From Mycolicibacterium austroafricanum (GTDB lineage: Bacteria > Actinomycetota > Actinomycetes > Mycobacteriales > Mycobacteriaceae), in contig NZ_CACSIP010000027.1 of assembly GCF_902705885.1 (NCBI RefSeq), positions 1 through 58,051 on the forward strand: DNA of 58,051 nt, in the 5' to 3' direction. Both the position numbers and the translations under genes were made by a program. This document shows, piece after piece, positions 1 through 8,531 of this stretch (within the stretch, counting starts at the first letter, position 1; every line of letters starts with the position of its first letter). Below the pieces are notes generated by a model. The model had not been told where the DNA came from. It did no database searches and saw only the letters and a program-made list of their open reading frames with translations.

Positions 1-976
1 TGTCCAGACCGATCTCCTCCCGCAGCTTCACCCCGACAGGGTCGGCGATGAAGCAGGTCAGGAAGTGATCGCGGAACACCTCTGAGGGCTTCTGCTTGCC
101 GAAGTCCTGACCGGTCCATGTCGAGTGCATCTCGTAGGTCCGGTCGGCACGCTCGAGGAAGTACGGGATCCAGCCGGTGCCCCCCTCGGACAGCGCGATC
201 TTGAGGTCGGGGTACTTCTTGATCGGCGCCGACCACAACAGGTCCGCGGCGGCCTGCACGATGTTCATCGGCTGCAGCGTGATCATCACGTCCATCGGGG
301 CGTCCGGGGCGGTGATCGCCAACCGCCCCGACGAACCGATGTGCACGTTCATCACCGTGTCGGTGTCGACCAGCGCCTCCCACACCGGCGTCCAGTAGTC
401 ATCGTGAAAACTCGGGTACCCCATCGCCGCCGGATTCTCCGAGAACGTCAATGCGTGCACCCCCCGCTCGGCGTTGCGCCGGATCTCCTTGCCGCACGCC
501 TCGGCATCCCAGATCACCGGCAACGTCATCGGAATGAACCGCCCCGGATAGGCTCCGCACCACTCCTCGACATGCCAGTCGTTGTACGCCTGCAACAACG
601 CCAACGAGAACTCCGGATCCTCGGTGGCGAACAACCGGCCGGCGAACCCCGGAAACGACGGAAAACAGATCGACCCGAGGATGCCGCCGGCATTCATGTC
701 CTTGACCCGCTCATCGACCTTCCAACACCCCGGCCGGATCTCGTCGAGCCCTTGGGGTTCCAGGCCGTACTCCTCCTTGGGCCGACCCGCCACCGCATTG
801 AGCGCCACGTTCGGGATCACCACATCCCGGAACTGCCACGTGTCGGACCCATCGGCGTTGTGCACCAACCGCGGCGCTTCATCCAGATACTTCCTGGACA
901 GGTGGTTCTTGAACATGTCCGGCGGCTCCACCACATGGTCATCGACGCTGATCAGAATCATGTCGTCCTTGTGCAT
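1..976 (-). CDS. Amidohydrolase-family metal-dependent hydrolase (3' end outside window)
   Basis: I translated the minus strand from the ATG at 974-976; the frame stays open to the left edge, so the C-terminus is missing. The N-terminus reads MHKDDMILISVDDHVVEPPD, the usual opening of the amidohydrolase-2 (ACMSD-like) TIM-barrel family, where the early D-x-H supplies metal ligands. Further on there is a VHIGSSGR strand and a SEGGTGWIPYFLERAD segment, both typical of mycobacterial members of this group. These enzymes hydrolyse or decarboxylate cyclic substrates at a mononuclear metal site; the substrate here cannot be read. The gene follows ligB in the same direction after a 72-bp gap in which I see no clear terminator. 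Confidence 0.85.
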   Translation of the reverse strand, partial: MHKDDMILISVDDHVVEPPDMFKNHLSRKYLDEAPRLVHNADGSDTWQFRDVVIPNVALNAVAGRPKEEYGLEPQGLDEIRPGCWKVDERVKDMNAGGILGSICFPSFPGFAGRLFATEDPEFSLALLQAYNDWHVEEWCGAYPGRFIPMTLPVIWDAEACGKEIRRNAERGVHALTFSENPAAMGYPSFHDDYWTPVWEALVDTDTVMNVHIGSSGRLAITAPDAPMDVMITLQPMNIVQAAADLLWSAPIKKYPDLKIALSEGGTGWIPYFLERADRTYEMHSTWTGQDFGKQKPSEVFRDHFLTCFIADPVGVKLREEIGLD

Positions 977-1048
977 GCCGATTCCGTTCTATGGCTGCTT
1001 ACCGTATGGATTACAGTTTAGCGCGGTCTGCCGGTTCGGGGCCGACAG

Positions 1049-2593
1049 TCAGTTGCCACGCTCGTAATGGGCACGCACCACGTCGACGGTGTCGGCCTCG
1101 GCGGCGTTCTTGTCGTCGCGGTAGCGCACCACCCGGGCGAAACGCAACGCCATGCCTGCGGGGTAGCGCGATGAGGTCTGGACACCGTCGAACGCGATCT
1201 CGACGACCTGCTCGGGCCGTACCCGGACGACGTATCCGTCGGTGGGCCCGGTTGCCAGTTCCAGGAATCGCCCGGTCTGCCAGGACAACATCTCGTCGGT
1301 CATGCCCTTGAACGTCTTGCCCAGCATGACGAAGCCGTCGGTCTGCGGGTCGCGGGCACCCAGGTGGATGTTCGACAGCTTGCCGGTCCGCCGGCCCGAT
1401 CCCCATTCCACGGCGAGGACGACGAGGTCGAGGGTGTGGACCGGTTTGATCTTCAGCCACCCCGCGCCGCGGCGGCCCGCCGCGTAGGGCGCCGTCGCTG
1501 ACTTCGCCATCACGCCCTCGTGCCCGGCGGCCAGTGTGGTCTCGAGAAACCGTTGCGCGGCAGTGACATCGGAGGTGGCCAGCCGATCGACCCGCTGGTG
1601 GCCGGGCACGATCGTGTCCAGTGCGGCGAGGCGCTCGCTGGTGGGCCGGTCGAGCAGGTCCTCGCCGTCGACGCGCAGCAGGTCGAAGAAGAACACCGAC
1701 AGCGCCTGGGATCCCGTACCGGCAACGCCGCCGCGGCGACCGAATCTGGAGGCGGTGACCTGGAAGCGGTGCGGGCGGCCGTCGGGTTTGAGCGCGATCG
1801 CCTCTGCGTCAGCGATCATTTCGGTGACCGGCAGCGCCAGCGCGGCGTCGACGACCTCGGGCAGCCGCGCGGTGACATCGTCGAGACTGCGGGTGAAGAT
1901 CGAGACCGCCTCACCTTGCCGGTGGATCTGCACTCGGGCGCCGTCGAGTTTCGCTTCGAACACCCCGGTGCCACCGAGGCGGTCGAGAGCCTCACCGACG
2001 TCGGACGCTGTCTGGGCGAGCATCGGGCCGACCGGCCGACCCATCTGCAAGGTGAACTGTTCCAGGGCGGCCACGCCACCGGTCAGCGCAGCGGCGGCCA
2101 CCGCCGGGAGCGCCCCGCCGAGCATCGCCGCCCGTCGCACCGCCGCCACCGGGACCTCGGCCGCGCGGCCCACCGCGTCGGCCATCACCCCGATCAGTGC
2201 GCCTTGCCGCAACTCACCGGCGAGCAGCCGCCGCAGGAAGAGTTGCTCGACGTCGGTGGCCGCGGCGAAGAGATCTGCCAGCAGTTCGGCGCGGCGCGCT
2301 TGGGACCCCTTTCCGGACACGGCGCCGATCTCGCTCAACCGGGCATCAACCTCGCGCACCCTCAGGCTCGGCTCGGCCGCCGGCCCCGGAAGCGAGCGCA
2401 GTGCCGCCCAGCCGACGCCGATCTGGCGTTGCGGCAGCTCACCGGACAGCCACGACACCACCACGGTGACCAGGCGCGCGTCGTCGTCGGCTCCGGCCAA
2501 CCGCAGCAACTCCGCGAGGCGGGCGACCTTGGCCAGCCGCGCCGAGGAGGCGCCGACGTCGGCGGACGCGCGGGCGACGTCTACCAGCAGCAC
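1049..2593 (-). CDS. ligB: ATP-dependent DNA ligase LigB
   Basis: This 514-residue protein seals DNA nicks using ATP. The adenylation motif EAKLDGAR is at about residues 213-220, with Lys215 as the AMP-accepting lysine, and the later nucleotidyltransferase motifs (SVFFFDLL, EGVMAK, GWLKIKP) are present in order, followed by an OB-fold domain. It aligns by memory along its whole length with M. tuberculosis LigB (Rv3062, about 507 aa). I chose the GTG at 2591-2593 because the protein then begins MLLVDVA like its relatives. The frame stays open far upstream, through the 2612-2697 palindrome, but that stretch is not coding. LigB is an accessory ligase; the NAD-dependent LigA is the essential one in mycobacteria. 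Confidence 0.93.
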   Translation of the reverse strand: MLLVDVARASADVGASSARLAKVARLAELLRLAGADDDARLVTVVVSWLSGELPQRQIGVGWAALRSLPGPAAEPSLRVREVDARLSEIGAVSGKGSQARRAELLADLFAAATDVEQLFLRRLLAGELRQGALIGVMADAVGRAAEVPVAAVRRAAMLGGALPAVAAAALTGGVAALEQFTLQMGRPVGPMLAQTASDVGEALDRLGGTGVFEAKLDGARVQIHRQGEAVSIFTRSLDDVTARLPEVVDAALALPVTEMIADAEAIALKPDGRPHRFQVTASRFGRRGGVAGTGSQALSVFFFDLLRVDGEDLLDRPTSERLAALDTIVPGHQRVDRLATSDVTAAQRFLETTLAAGHEGVMAKSATAPYAAGRRGAGWLKIKPVHTLDLVVLAVEWGSGRRTGKLSNIHLGARDPQTDGFVMLGKTFKGMTDEMLSWQTGRFLELATGPTDGYVVRVRPEQVVEIAFDGVQTSSRYPAGMALRFARVVRYRDDKNAAEADTVDVVRAHYERGN

Positions 2594-2611
2594 GCCACCA
2601 GCCTGACACGG

Positions 2612-2697
2612 CCCACCGACACTCCGCCGGAACGGTATTCCAGCCGCCAAAAACCGCGTCGAGACCTGCTGGAATACCGTTCCGGCGGAGGGGTGGG
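2612..2697. repeat. Intergenic palindromic element, copy 1
   Basis: Two 22-bp arms at 2622-2643 and 2669-2690 are perfect reverse complements, and CCCACC (2612-2617) with GGTGGG (2692-2697) extends the stem. The 25-nt loop is A/C rich. It sits between the 3' end of the molybdopterin gene and the start of ligB. A 22-bp core (2666-2687) recurs identically at 32928-32949. It could act as a terminator or be a REP-like dispersed repeat. Confidence 0.85.
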
Positions 2698-2699
2698 GC

Positions 2700-4250
2700 T
2701 CACCTGACGGCGAAGGTGATCGAGTGCCATCCCGTCGCGCCGTCGGGCACCGGATCGGCGCGTTCGGAGGTCTGCGTGTAACCGGTGTTGTCGGTGGCGC
2801 GCACGGTGATCGTGTGGAATCCGGTTTCCTCGGCTTCCCAGTCGAAGCTCCACAACCGCCAGGTGGCGTCGGAGTAGCCGGCACCCAGTTCGGCTCGCTG
2901 CCACTGCCCTTCGCCACTCGGAGTGCTGATCTGGACTTCGACGTCGCGCACCCCGCGGTCCTGGGCCCAGGCCACACCGCCGAAGGTCACCGGGCCCAAC
3001 GCCACGTCCTCGCCGGCTCGCGGCACGTCGATGCGTGACTCGGTCTTGATCGGCCCGCGCGCCGACCAACCGAGCCGCGTCCAGTACGCCTCCGCGCGGT
3101 CGAAGCGGGTGAGCTCGAGGTCGACCAGCCACTTGGTGGCCGAGACGTAGCCGTACAACCCCGGCACGACCAGTCGGGCCGGGTAGCCGTGTTCGACAGG
3201 CAACGGTTCACCGTTCATGCCGATCGCGAGCATCGCGTCCTCGGCGGTGAGTGCCTCGACCGGCGTTCCCGCCGTCCAGCCGTCGGTCGACATCGACAGC
3301 ACCATGTCGGCGTCGGGCCGCACGCCGGCTTCGGCGAGCAGATCCCGAACCCGGTAGCCGGTCCAGGTGGCAGTCGAGATGAGTTCGCCGCCAACGGGGT
3401 TGGACACGCATGTCAGTGTGACCACCTGCTCCACGGCCTCGAACCGTTCCAGGTCCTCGAACCGGTAGGTGACCTCGCGGTCCACCATCCCGTGAATCCG
3501 CAACTGCCAGTCGGCCCGGCTGAGCTGCGGCACGGTCAGCGCGGTGTCGATGCGGTAGAAGTCCGCGTTGTCGGTGATGAAGGACGGCAGGGCCACACCC
3601 TCGGGCTGCACCGACGCCGGCACCGGGGGAGCGGGGACGTCGACGCGGGGCAGGGCGAAGGCCTGACGATCGCCCGATACCGATGACGCCAGCCGGCTGA
3701 TCACGGCGCCCGCGACGCCGGACGCCACGCCGACGCCGAGGAAACCGAGTGTCACCAGGGACAGTCGTCGGCCCCGGTCGGGACCATCGGCGGTGTCTGT
3801 GGCGGCCGGGCCACCCCGAGCGTCGGTGAACCGCCTCGAGATCAGTAGCCGGAGGACAGCCACCCCGCACACCGCACCCACCACGGTGGGCACGACGTCG
3901 ACGACGGTCGCACCGGCGCGGGACAGCACCGCCGCGCAACCGAGGCCACCGGCGGCGACGATCGCGGCGCTGCCGAGCGGTCTGCGGGGACCCTCGACGA
4001 TCCCCGCGATTGCCGCGATCACCCCGATGACGACGAGCACGAGCACGCTCAGTACCAGCTTGTCGGCGGTGCCGAACGTCTCGATCGCCCACTCTTTGAC
4101 CGGCCCGGGCGTCAACTCGATCACCGAGGACCCAACGGCGGTGCGGACGTCAGCCTGCGGCCCGAACGCGGCCGCGACCAGCTGGGAGACGCCGACCGCC
4201 ACCGCGGCTGCCGCGAGGCCGCACATCGCCTTCGCGCCCAGCGTGGTCAT
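2700..4250 (-). CDS. Membrane-anchored molybdopterin oxidoreductase, sulfite-oxidase fold
   Basis: A 516-residue protein. The first 185 residues hold four or so hydrophobic segments (about 9-30, 64-85, 93-110, 117-137 and 167-186), which anchor it in the membrane. Residues 215-400 form a sulfite-oxidase-type molybdopterin domain with the presumed Mo ligand Cys281 in TLTCVSNPVGG, followed by HGYPARLVVPGLYGY-type and KWL..LEL segments. The last 110 residues form the Ig-like Mo-co dimerisation domain (WRLWSFDWEAEETG). Members catalyse oxygen-atom transfer outside the membrane; the substrate is unknown. The gene is divergent from the SDR at 4359 and is followed by palindrome copy 1. Confidence 0.88.
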   Translation of the reverse strand: MTTLGAKAMCGLAAAAVAVGVSQLVAAAFGPQADVRTAVGSSVIELTPGPVKEWAIETFGTADKLVLSVLVLVVIGVIAAIAGIVEGPRRPLGSAAIVAAGGLGCAAVLSRAGATVVDVVPTVVGAVCGVAVLRLLISRRFTDARGGPAATDTADGPDRGRRLSLVTLGFLGVGVASGVAGAVISRLASSVSGDRQAFALPRVDVPAPPVPASVQPEGVALPSFITDNADFYRIDTALTVPQLSRADWQLRIHGMVDREVTYRFEDLERFEAVEQVVTLTCVSNPVGGELISTATWTGYRVRDLLAEAGVRPDADMVLSMSTDGWTAGTPVEALTAEDAMLAIGMNGEPLPVEHGYPARLVVPGLYGYVSATKWLVDLELTRFDRAEAYWTRLGWSARGPIKTESRIDVPRAGEDVALGPVTFGGVAWAQDRGVRDVEVQISTPSGEGQWQRAELGAGYSDATWRLWSFDWEAEETGFHTITVRATDNTGYTQTSERADPVPDGATGWHSITFAVR

Positions 4251-4358
4251 GACGCCAAACTACCGCCACAGCGAACCCGAAACCCTTACCGAAAGATGTC
4301 GTCCGCTAAGTTGCTTTACAGATTTACCTCTACTTGCAACGTTGATGAAAGGAAGTAC

Positions 4359-5126
4359 ATGGAGATCGAGGGCAAGAAGGCCGTCGTCGTCGGTGGCGCA
4401 TCGGGATTCGGACGTGCCACGGCAGAGGCTCTCGCCAAGCGGGGTGCGAGCGTGGCGGTGCTGGACCGCCCGCAGTCCAACGGCAGAGAGGTGGCCGACG
4501 GCATCGGCGGCACCTTCTACGAGGTCGACATCACCGACTTCGACGGCACCGAAGCGGTGCTCGGCAGCGCGGTCGAGGGTCTCGGCGGACTGCACATCGC
4601 GGTCACCACCGCCGGCGGCGGGATCGCCGAGCGCACTCTGAAGAAGGACGGCCCGCACAGTCTGGACAGCTTCCGCAAGAGCATCGACCTCAACCTGATC
4701 GGGACGTTCAACATCAGCCGCCTCGCCGCCTGGCACATGAGCAAGAACGATCCTGTCGACGACGAGGCCGAGGAGCGCGGCGTCATCATCAACACCGCCT
4801 CGATCGCGGCGTTCGAAGGACAGATCGGCCAGGTGGCCTACACCGCGTCGAAGGCCGCGATCGCCGGCATGTGCCTCACCATGGCGCGCGACCTGGGCAG
4901 CCTGGGTATCCGGGCGTTGGCCATCGCGCCGAGCTTGTTCGCCACCGGACTGACCGAGGGCATCCCGGACGAATACGTTTCGATCCTCACCAAGGACGCG
5001 GCGTTCCCGAAGCGCCTCGGCCGTCCGGAGGAGTACGCCAAGCTCGCGCTGGCGATCGTCGAGAACCCGATGCTCAACGGTCAGTGTCTTCGGTTGGACG
5101 CGGGCCAGCGCTTCGCCCCGAAGTAA
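4359..5126 (+). CDS. Short-chain dehydrogenase/reductase
   Basis: A 255-residue classical SDR. The cofactor loop GGASGFGRA is at about residues 12-20, the catalytic Ser is in NTAS near residue 147, and YTASK gives Tyr and Lys near 160-164. The protein resembles 3-hydroxyacyl-CoA dehydrogenases of the HSD17B10 type, including the FATGLTEG region after the active site and the RLGRPEEYAKL segment. The ATG at 4359 is preceded by GAAAGGAAG at 4347-4355, a good ribosome binding site, so I reject the longer upstream frame. A likely role is NAD-dependent oxidation of 3-hydroxyacyl-CoA; the substrate is inferred only. Confidence 0.88.
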   Translation: MEIEGKKAVVVGGASGFGRATAEALAKRGASVAVLDRPQSNGREVADGIGGTFYEVDITDFDGTEAVLGSAVEGLGGLHIAVTTAGGGIAERTLKKDGPHSLDSFRKSIDLNLIGTFNISRLAAWHMSKNDPVDDEAEERGVIINTASIAAFEGQIGQVAYTASKAAIAGMCLTMARDLGSLGIRALAIAPSLFATGLTEGIPDEYVSILTKDAAFPKRLGRPEEYAKLALAIVENPMLNGQCLRLDAGQRFAPK

Positions 5127-5132
5127 CGGGAA

Positions 5133-5173
5133 TCGGTGTGCTGGTCAGCGGATTGCGCGACTCAGCACACCGA
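5133..5173 (+). terminator. Hairpin after the SDR gene
   Basis: TCGGTGTGCTG (5133-5143) and CAGCACACCGA (5163-5173) are perfect reverse complements with a 19-nt loop. It lies 7 nt after the SDR stop codon. There is no T-run, which is common for mycobacterial terminators. Confidence 0.6.
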
Positions 5174-5212
5174 AATCGTTACCGGGGGCCGGGTGCCTGA
5201 CACCATGACGGC

Positions 5213-6265
5213 ATGCCCGTCGATATCTCACTCAGCGAAGCCGACCGGGAAGCGCTGCAGCGGTGGCTGCGGCGCACCGGGATCGGTTCGACGGTCAGCG
5301 ACGTCGAGCCCCTCACCGGGGGCTCACAGAACATCGTGGTGCGCCTCGATGTCGATGGGCAGCCGATGGTGTTGCGGCGTCCGCCGGAACACCCGCGCCC
5401 CACGAGCGACAACACCATGCGCCGGGAGATCGCGGTCCTGCAGACGCTGGCCGGTACGACGGTCCCGCATCCGGAGCTGATCGCCGGCTGCGAGGACCTC
5501 GACGTGCTCGGTGTGGTGTTCTACCTCATGGAGGCCGTCGACGGTTTCAACCCGGGGACCGAGACCGACGACGCATACGTCCGCGAGCCCGACATGCGGC
5601 ACCGAGTGGGGCTGTCCTACGCGGCCGGTCTCGCGAGGCTGGGAACGGTGCAGTGGGAACACAGCCCGCTGGCGGCGATCAAGCGCCCGGGATCGTTTCT
5701 GGCGCGCCAGGTTCCACAGTTCATGCGGCTGCTGGAGAGTTACCGGCACGAGCACTACGCGCCGGAATCGTTTCCGTCGGTCGGCGCGCTCGCGCAGTGG
5801 CTGGAGTCCGATCGCCCGCCGGACACCGAGCCGGGCGTCATGCACGGCGACGCCCATCTGAACAACGTGCTGCTGCGGCGGGACACGCCGGAGCTGGCCG
5901 CGTTCATCGACTGGGAGATGTGCACGGTCGGGGACCCGCTGCTGGATCTCGGGTGGATGCTGGTGTGTTGGCCGGAGGGGCCCAACCCGATCGACGCCGG
6001 GGCCGAACTGGCCGCGCTGGGCGGGTTGGCGACGCGAGCCGAGCTGCTGGAGGCCTACCTGGCTGCGGGCGGGCGCGACACCACCCGACTGGACTGGTAC
6101 GTCGCGATGGCGTGCTTCAAGCTCGCCATCGTCATCGAAGGGACGTGGTCGCGCTACCTTGCCGGACAGGCGAGTTCGGAGGCCGGCGAGCGGCTGCACG
6201 CCTCCGCGCAGAACCTGATCGAGCTGGGGACCGCGGTGGCCAGGGGGGACAACCCGTTCGTGTGA
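5213..6265 (+). CDS. Aminoglycoside-phosphotransferase-like kinase family protein
   Basis: A 350-residue APH/choline-kinase-fold protein. The nucleotide-binding loop is GGSQNIVVRL (about 40-49), the conserved Lys is replaced in the segment MVLRRPP, the Brenner motif is MHGDAHLNNVLL (about 216-227, Asp and Asn catalytic) and the metal-binding aspartate is in FIDWEM. This subfamily is close to the APH-like domain found with acyl-CoA dehydrogenase FadE36 and ACAD10/11, which phosphorylate hydroxyacyl-CoA or related small molecules. The neighbouring SDR would fit such a pathway. Antibiotic resistance is not implied. Confidence 0.85.
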   Translation: MPVDISLSEADREALQRWLRRTGIGSTVSDVEPLTGGSQNIVVRLDVDGQPMVLRRPPEHPRPTSDNTMRREIAVLQTLAGTTVPHPELIAGCEDLDVLGVVFYLMEAVDGFNPGTETDDAYVREPDMRHRVGLSYAAGLARLGTVQWEHSPLAAIKRPGSFLARQVPQFMRLLESYRHEHYAPESFPSVGALAQWLESDRPPDTEPGVMHGDAHLNNVLLRRDTPELAAFIDWEMCTVGDPLLDLGWMLVCWPEGPNPIDAGAELAALGGLATRAELLEAYLAAGGRDTTRLDWYVAMACFKLAIVIEGTWSRYLAGQASSEAGERLHASAQNLIELGTAVARGDNPFV

Positions 6266-6324
6266 TCACCCGCGGCGACGTATTCGTTTGCGCTGACCGA
6301 ACTCAGAGGTCTAGCATCGCGAAC

Positions 6325-6366
6325 GTGCCGAGACGACTCGTAGTAGCAACCCGCAGCGGGGTCTGA
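6325..6366 (+). CDS. Candidate 13-codon leader peptide
   Basis: A short frame GTG to TGA encodes MPRRLVVATRSGV. It holds one Leu and two consecutive GTA valine codons, unusual in this GC-rich genome, and its stop falls in the loop of the large hairpin at 6349-6391. This is the layout of a branched-chain amino acid attenuator. No clear ribosome binding site is seen, so the call depends on the context of the LeuA-like gene at 6438. Confidence 0.45.
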   Translation: MPRRLVVATRSGV

Positions 6367-6423
6367 TCCTGACCGACCCCTCGCTGTGGGTCGTCGCTAC
6401 TCGTCGGTCACTTCCTCAGAAGT
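6332..6423 (+). promoter_or_regulatory. Leader RNA structure, putative leucine/valine attenuator
   Basis: ACCCGCAGCGGGGTC (6349-6363) pairs with GACCCCTCGCTGTGGGT (6375-6391) with one G-U pair and two bulges, and outer bases around GTAGC (6342-6347) and GCTAC (6396-6400) can extend the stem. A second small hairpin, ACTTC-CTCA-GAAGT, lies at 6410-6423, just 15 nt before the start codon of the downstream gene. Attenuators have been predicted before leuA in actinobacteria; assignment to that class is my inference. Confidence 0.5.
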
Positions 6424-6437
6424 CAGAAAGCCGGCAC

Positions 6438-6938
6438 ATGAACTCCCCCTCTGTCACCGAGTACCTGGCGTCGCCGCTGTGCTTCGCAGCGCGTGTGGAC
6501 GGTCCGATCCCGCGCGCGTTGCGCGAGCAGGCAGGCGCGAAGTCGTTCCGCGAGTTCGTCAACGAGTACGCCCCGAGCACCGGACTGCTACGCCTGGGCC
6601 AGTGGTCCTGTGTGGACTCCGAACGGCCGTCGGGACGGTTGGGTCCCCAGGCCCGCAACTACCAGGCGACGCTGGCCGTCGGAGACCGGATCGGCACGTC
6701 GCGGGCCGCGGCGAGCGGGCCGGTCGCCGCCTTGACGGCAATGCTCTACGAGCGCGGAGTGGCCTTCGAGCTGACGGCGTTCCACCAGCAGTCCGCCGGG
6801 AAGCACACCGCGACGTTCGTCCGGGGTAGTGACGGCGGCAGAAGCGAATGGGCGATGGGTTGGGCCGACGACCCGGAGCAGTCGGCCCTGCGCGCGGTCG
6901 TCGCCTGCGTCAACCGGCTCCTGGTGGCGCGGACCTAG
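6438..6938 (+). CDS. Stand-alone LeuA allosteric-domain-like protein
   Basis: A 166-residue protein without a catalytic domain. The first half (SFREFVNEYAPSTG and LRLGQW) resembles the linker of actinobacterial 2-isopropylmalate synthase. The second half resembles its regulatory domain: a strand with NYQATLAVGD, the turn ASGPVAALTAML, and the strand AFELTAFHQQSAGKHTATFV, followed by the helix EQSALRAVVACVNRLL. In full-length LeuA this domain binds leucine for feedback inhibition. Here it might sense leucine or modulate LeuA. The preceding leader RNA supports a link with branched-chain amino acids. Its stop lies 12 bp from the stop of the convergent CYP136 gene. Confidence 0.65.
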   Translation: MNSPSVTEYLASPLCFAARVDGPIPRALREQAGAKSFREFVNEYAPSTGLLRLGQWSCVDSERPSGRLGPQARNYQATLAVGDRIGTSRAAASGPVAALTAMLYERGVAFELTAFHQQSAGKHTATFVRGSDGGRSEWAMGWADDPEQSALRAVVACVNRLLVART

Positions 6939-6950
6939 TCGGCGCGTCGC

Positions 6951-8432
6951 TCAACGCAGCGGACGCAGGACGATCGGCATGCCGTCGACCGGCACCGACA
7001 TCCCGCCGTGGTCGTAGTGCGGCGTGTAGCCCGGATGAGGCAACTCCAGCCGGTACTTGCGCAGCAGCCGGTGCATCACGGTTTTGATCTCCAGCTGACC
7101 GAAGACCATGCCGATGCACTTGTGCGCACCCCCGCCGAACGGGGCGAACGCGTACCGGTGCTTCTTATGCTCGTTGCGTGGCTCGGCGAAGCGTGCGGGG
7201 TCGAACTTCTCCGGGTCGGTCCACAGCTCGGGCAGCCGGTGGTTGAGCGACGGCCACGTCACCACATTGGTCCCTGCCGGGATGAAGAAGCCCAACAGAT
7301 CGGTGTCGCGTACGGCCTGGCGGAAGTTGAACGGCAGCGGGGTCATCATCCGCAGGGCCTCGTTGATCACCAGGTCGTAGGTCTCGAGCTTGTCCAGAGC
7401 GTCGATGTCGAGCGGGGCGTCGCCGATCCGCTCGGACTCCTCGCGGCACCGGTCCTGCCATTCCTGGTTGGCCGCAAGGTGGTAGGCCATGGTGGTCAGC
7501 GTCGACGTCGACGTGTCGTGCGCAGCCATCATCAAGAAGATCATGTGGCTGACGACGTCCTCGTCGGTGAAGCTCTGACCGTCCTCGTCCTGGGAATGGC
7601 ACAGCACGCTGAACATGTCGGTGCTCTCCGAGCGCCGCTTCTCGGCAATGCCGGCGTTGAAGTAGTCCTCGAGCGTCTTGCGCGCGCGAATTCCGCGCCA
7701 CCAACTCAACGGCGGCACCGGCTTACGCACGATCGCGTTGCCGGCTCGCGTGGTGGTGGTGAACGCCTCGTTGACCGTGGTCACGAGTTCCTTGTCGGTG
7801 CCGGCCTCGTGGCCCATGAACACCACCGACGCGATGTCGAGCGTCAACTCCTTGGCCGCGGGATGGAACAGGAAGCGGCGGTCGTTGGCCACCCAGTCAT
7901 CGGCGATCACCGCCGAGGCCACCGAGTCGATGTGCTCGACGTATCCCGCCAGCCGAGTGCGGGTGAACGCCTCCTGCATGATCCGTCGGTGATACATGTG
8001 GTCGTCGAAGTCGCGCAGCATCAACCCGCCCTCGAAGAACGGCCCGATCACCGGATCCCATGCCCGCTGGGAGAAGTCCTTGTTGCGATTCGAGAAGACG
8101 GCCTGGGTGGCGTCGGGACCCAGTGCGGTCACCGAGGGCAGCACCTGGGAACCGGCGTAGAAGATCGGCCCGTTCTTGCGGTACTGGTGCAGGATGAAAT
8201 CGGGGCCGCCGCGGAACAGTTCGATCATGTGGGCCAGGACCGGCAGGCCGTTGTCGCCCTTGACCGCCTTGAGGCCACTGCCGGCGGGGGGCTCGGCGAG
8301 GGTGACCTGCTTCCACTCGTGTTCGAGGAGGCGCTTCTCGACGGCCCCCATCCCCGGGATGGTGACCGGAGTCGGCTTCAGTCGCCGTTTCGCCTGGTCA
8401 AGCCAGTAGTCCGTGGTATTGATCGTCGCCAT
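6951..8432 (-). CDS. cyp136: Cytochrome P450, CYP136 family
   Basis: A 493-residue P450 matching M. tuberculosis CYP136 (Rv3059) along its length by memory. The I-helix motif is MMAAHDTSTST, the ExxR is in NEALRMM, and the haem-binding loop is FGGGAHKCIG with the cysteine ligand. The family resembles CYP51-type sterol enzymes, but the substrate is not established. I start at the ATG at 8430-8432 because AGGAG precedes it by a few bases and the protein then begins MATI as in the relative. It is transcribed divergently from the TetR gene at 8532, with an operator between them. Confidence 0.93.
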   Translation of the reverse strand: MATINTTDYWLDQAKRRLKPTPVTIPGMGAVEKRLLEHEWKQVTLAEPPAGSGLKAVKGDNGLPVLAHMIELFRGGPDFILHQYRKNGPIFYAGSQVLPSVTALGPDATQAVFSNRNKDFSQRAWDPVIGPFFEGGLMLRDFDDHMYHRRIMQEAFTRTRLAGYVEHIDSVASAVIADDWVANDRRFLFHPAAKELTLDIASVVFMGHEAGTDKELVTTVNEAFTTTTRAGNAIVRKPVPPLSWWRGIRARKTLEDYFNAGIAEKRRSESTDMFSVLCHSQDEDGQSFTDEDVVSHMIFLMMAAHDTSTSTLTTMAYHLAANQEWQDRCREESERIGDAPLDIDALDKLETYDLVINEALRMMTPLPFNFRQAVRDTDLLGFFIPAGTNVVTWPSLNHRLPELWTDPEKFDPARFAEPRNEHKKHRYAFAPFGGGAHKCIGMVFGQLEIKTVMHRLLRKYRLELPHPGYTPHYDHGGMSVPVDGMPIVLRPLR

Positions 8433-8493
8433 CAAACGCTCCTGAAAGGACAAGCTGTGGTGGATGTCACCTTGGCACTATCCTGGCGGGGGG

Positions 8494-8511
8494 ACTTGAC
8501 GCCTGTCAAGT
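8494..8511. promoter_or_regulatory. TetR-type operator between cyp136 and its regulator
   Basis: ACTTGAC-GCCT-GTCAAGT is a perfect 7+4+7 palindrome in the 99-bp divergent gap. Its position 20 bp before the TetR start and 62 bp before the cyp136 start suits autoregulation and control of the P450. Confidence 0.7.
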
Positions 8512-8531
8512 TTTGAGGGGAGCGAGTCGCG

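Noticed and set aside
125..1021. Long plus-strand frames at the left edge
   Set aside because: They are shadows of the minus-strand amidohydrolase, whose translation shows family motifs.
1520..2707. Plus-strand frame of about 395 codons opposite ligB
   Set aside because: It is a GC-driven shadow of ligB with no recognisable domain.
5213..6265. Aminoglycoside resistance gene
   Set aside because: The kinase belongs by its motifs to the broad APH-like family near acyl-CoA metabolism proteins, and nothing indicates resistance.
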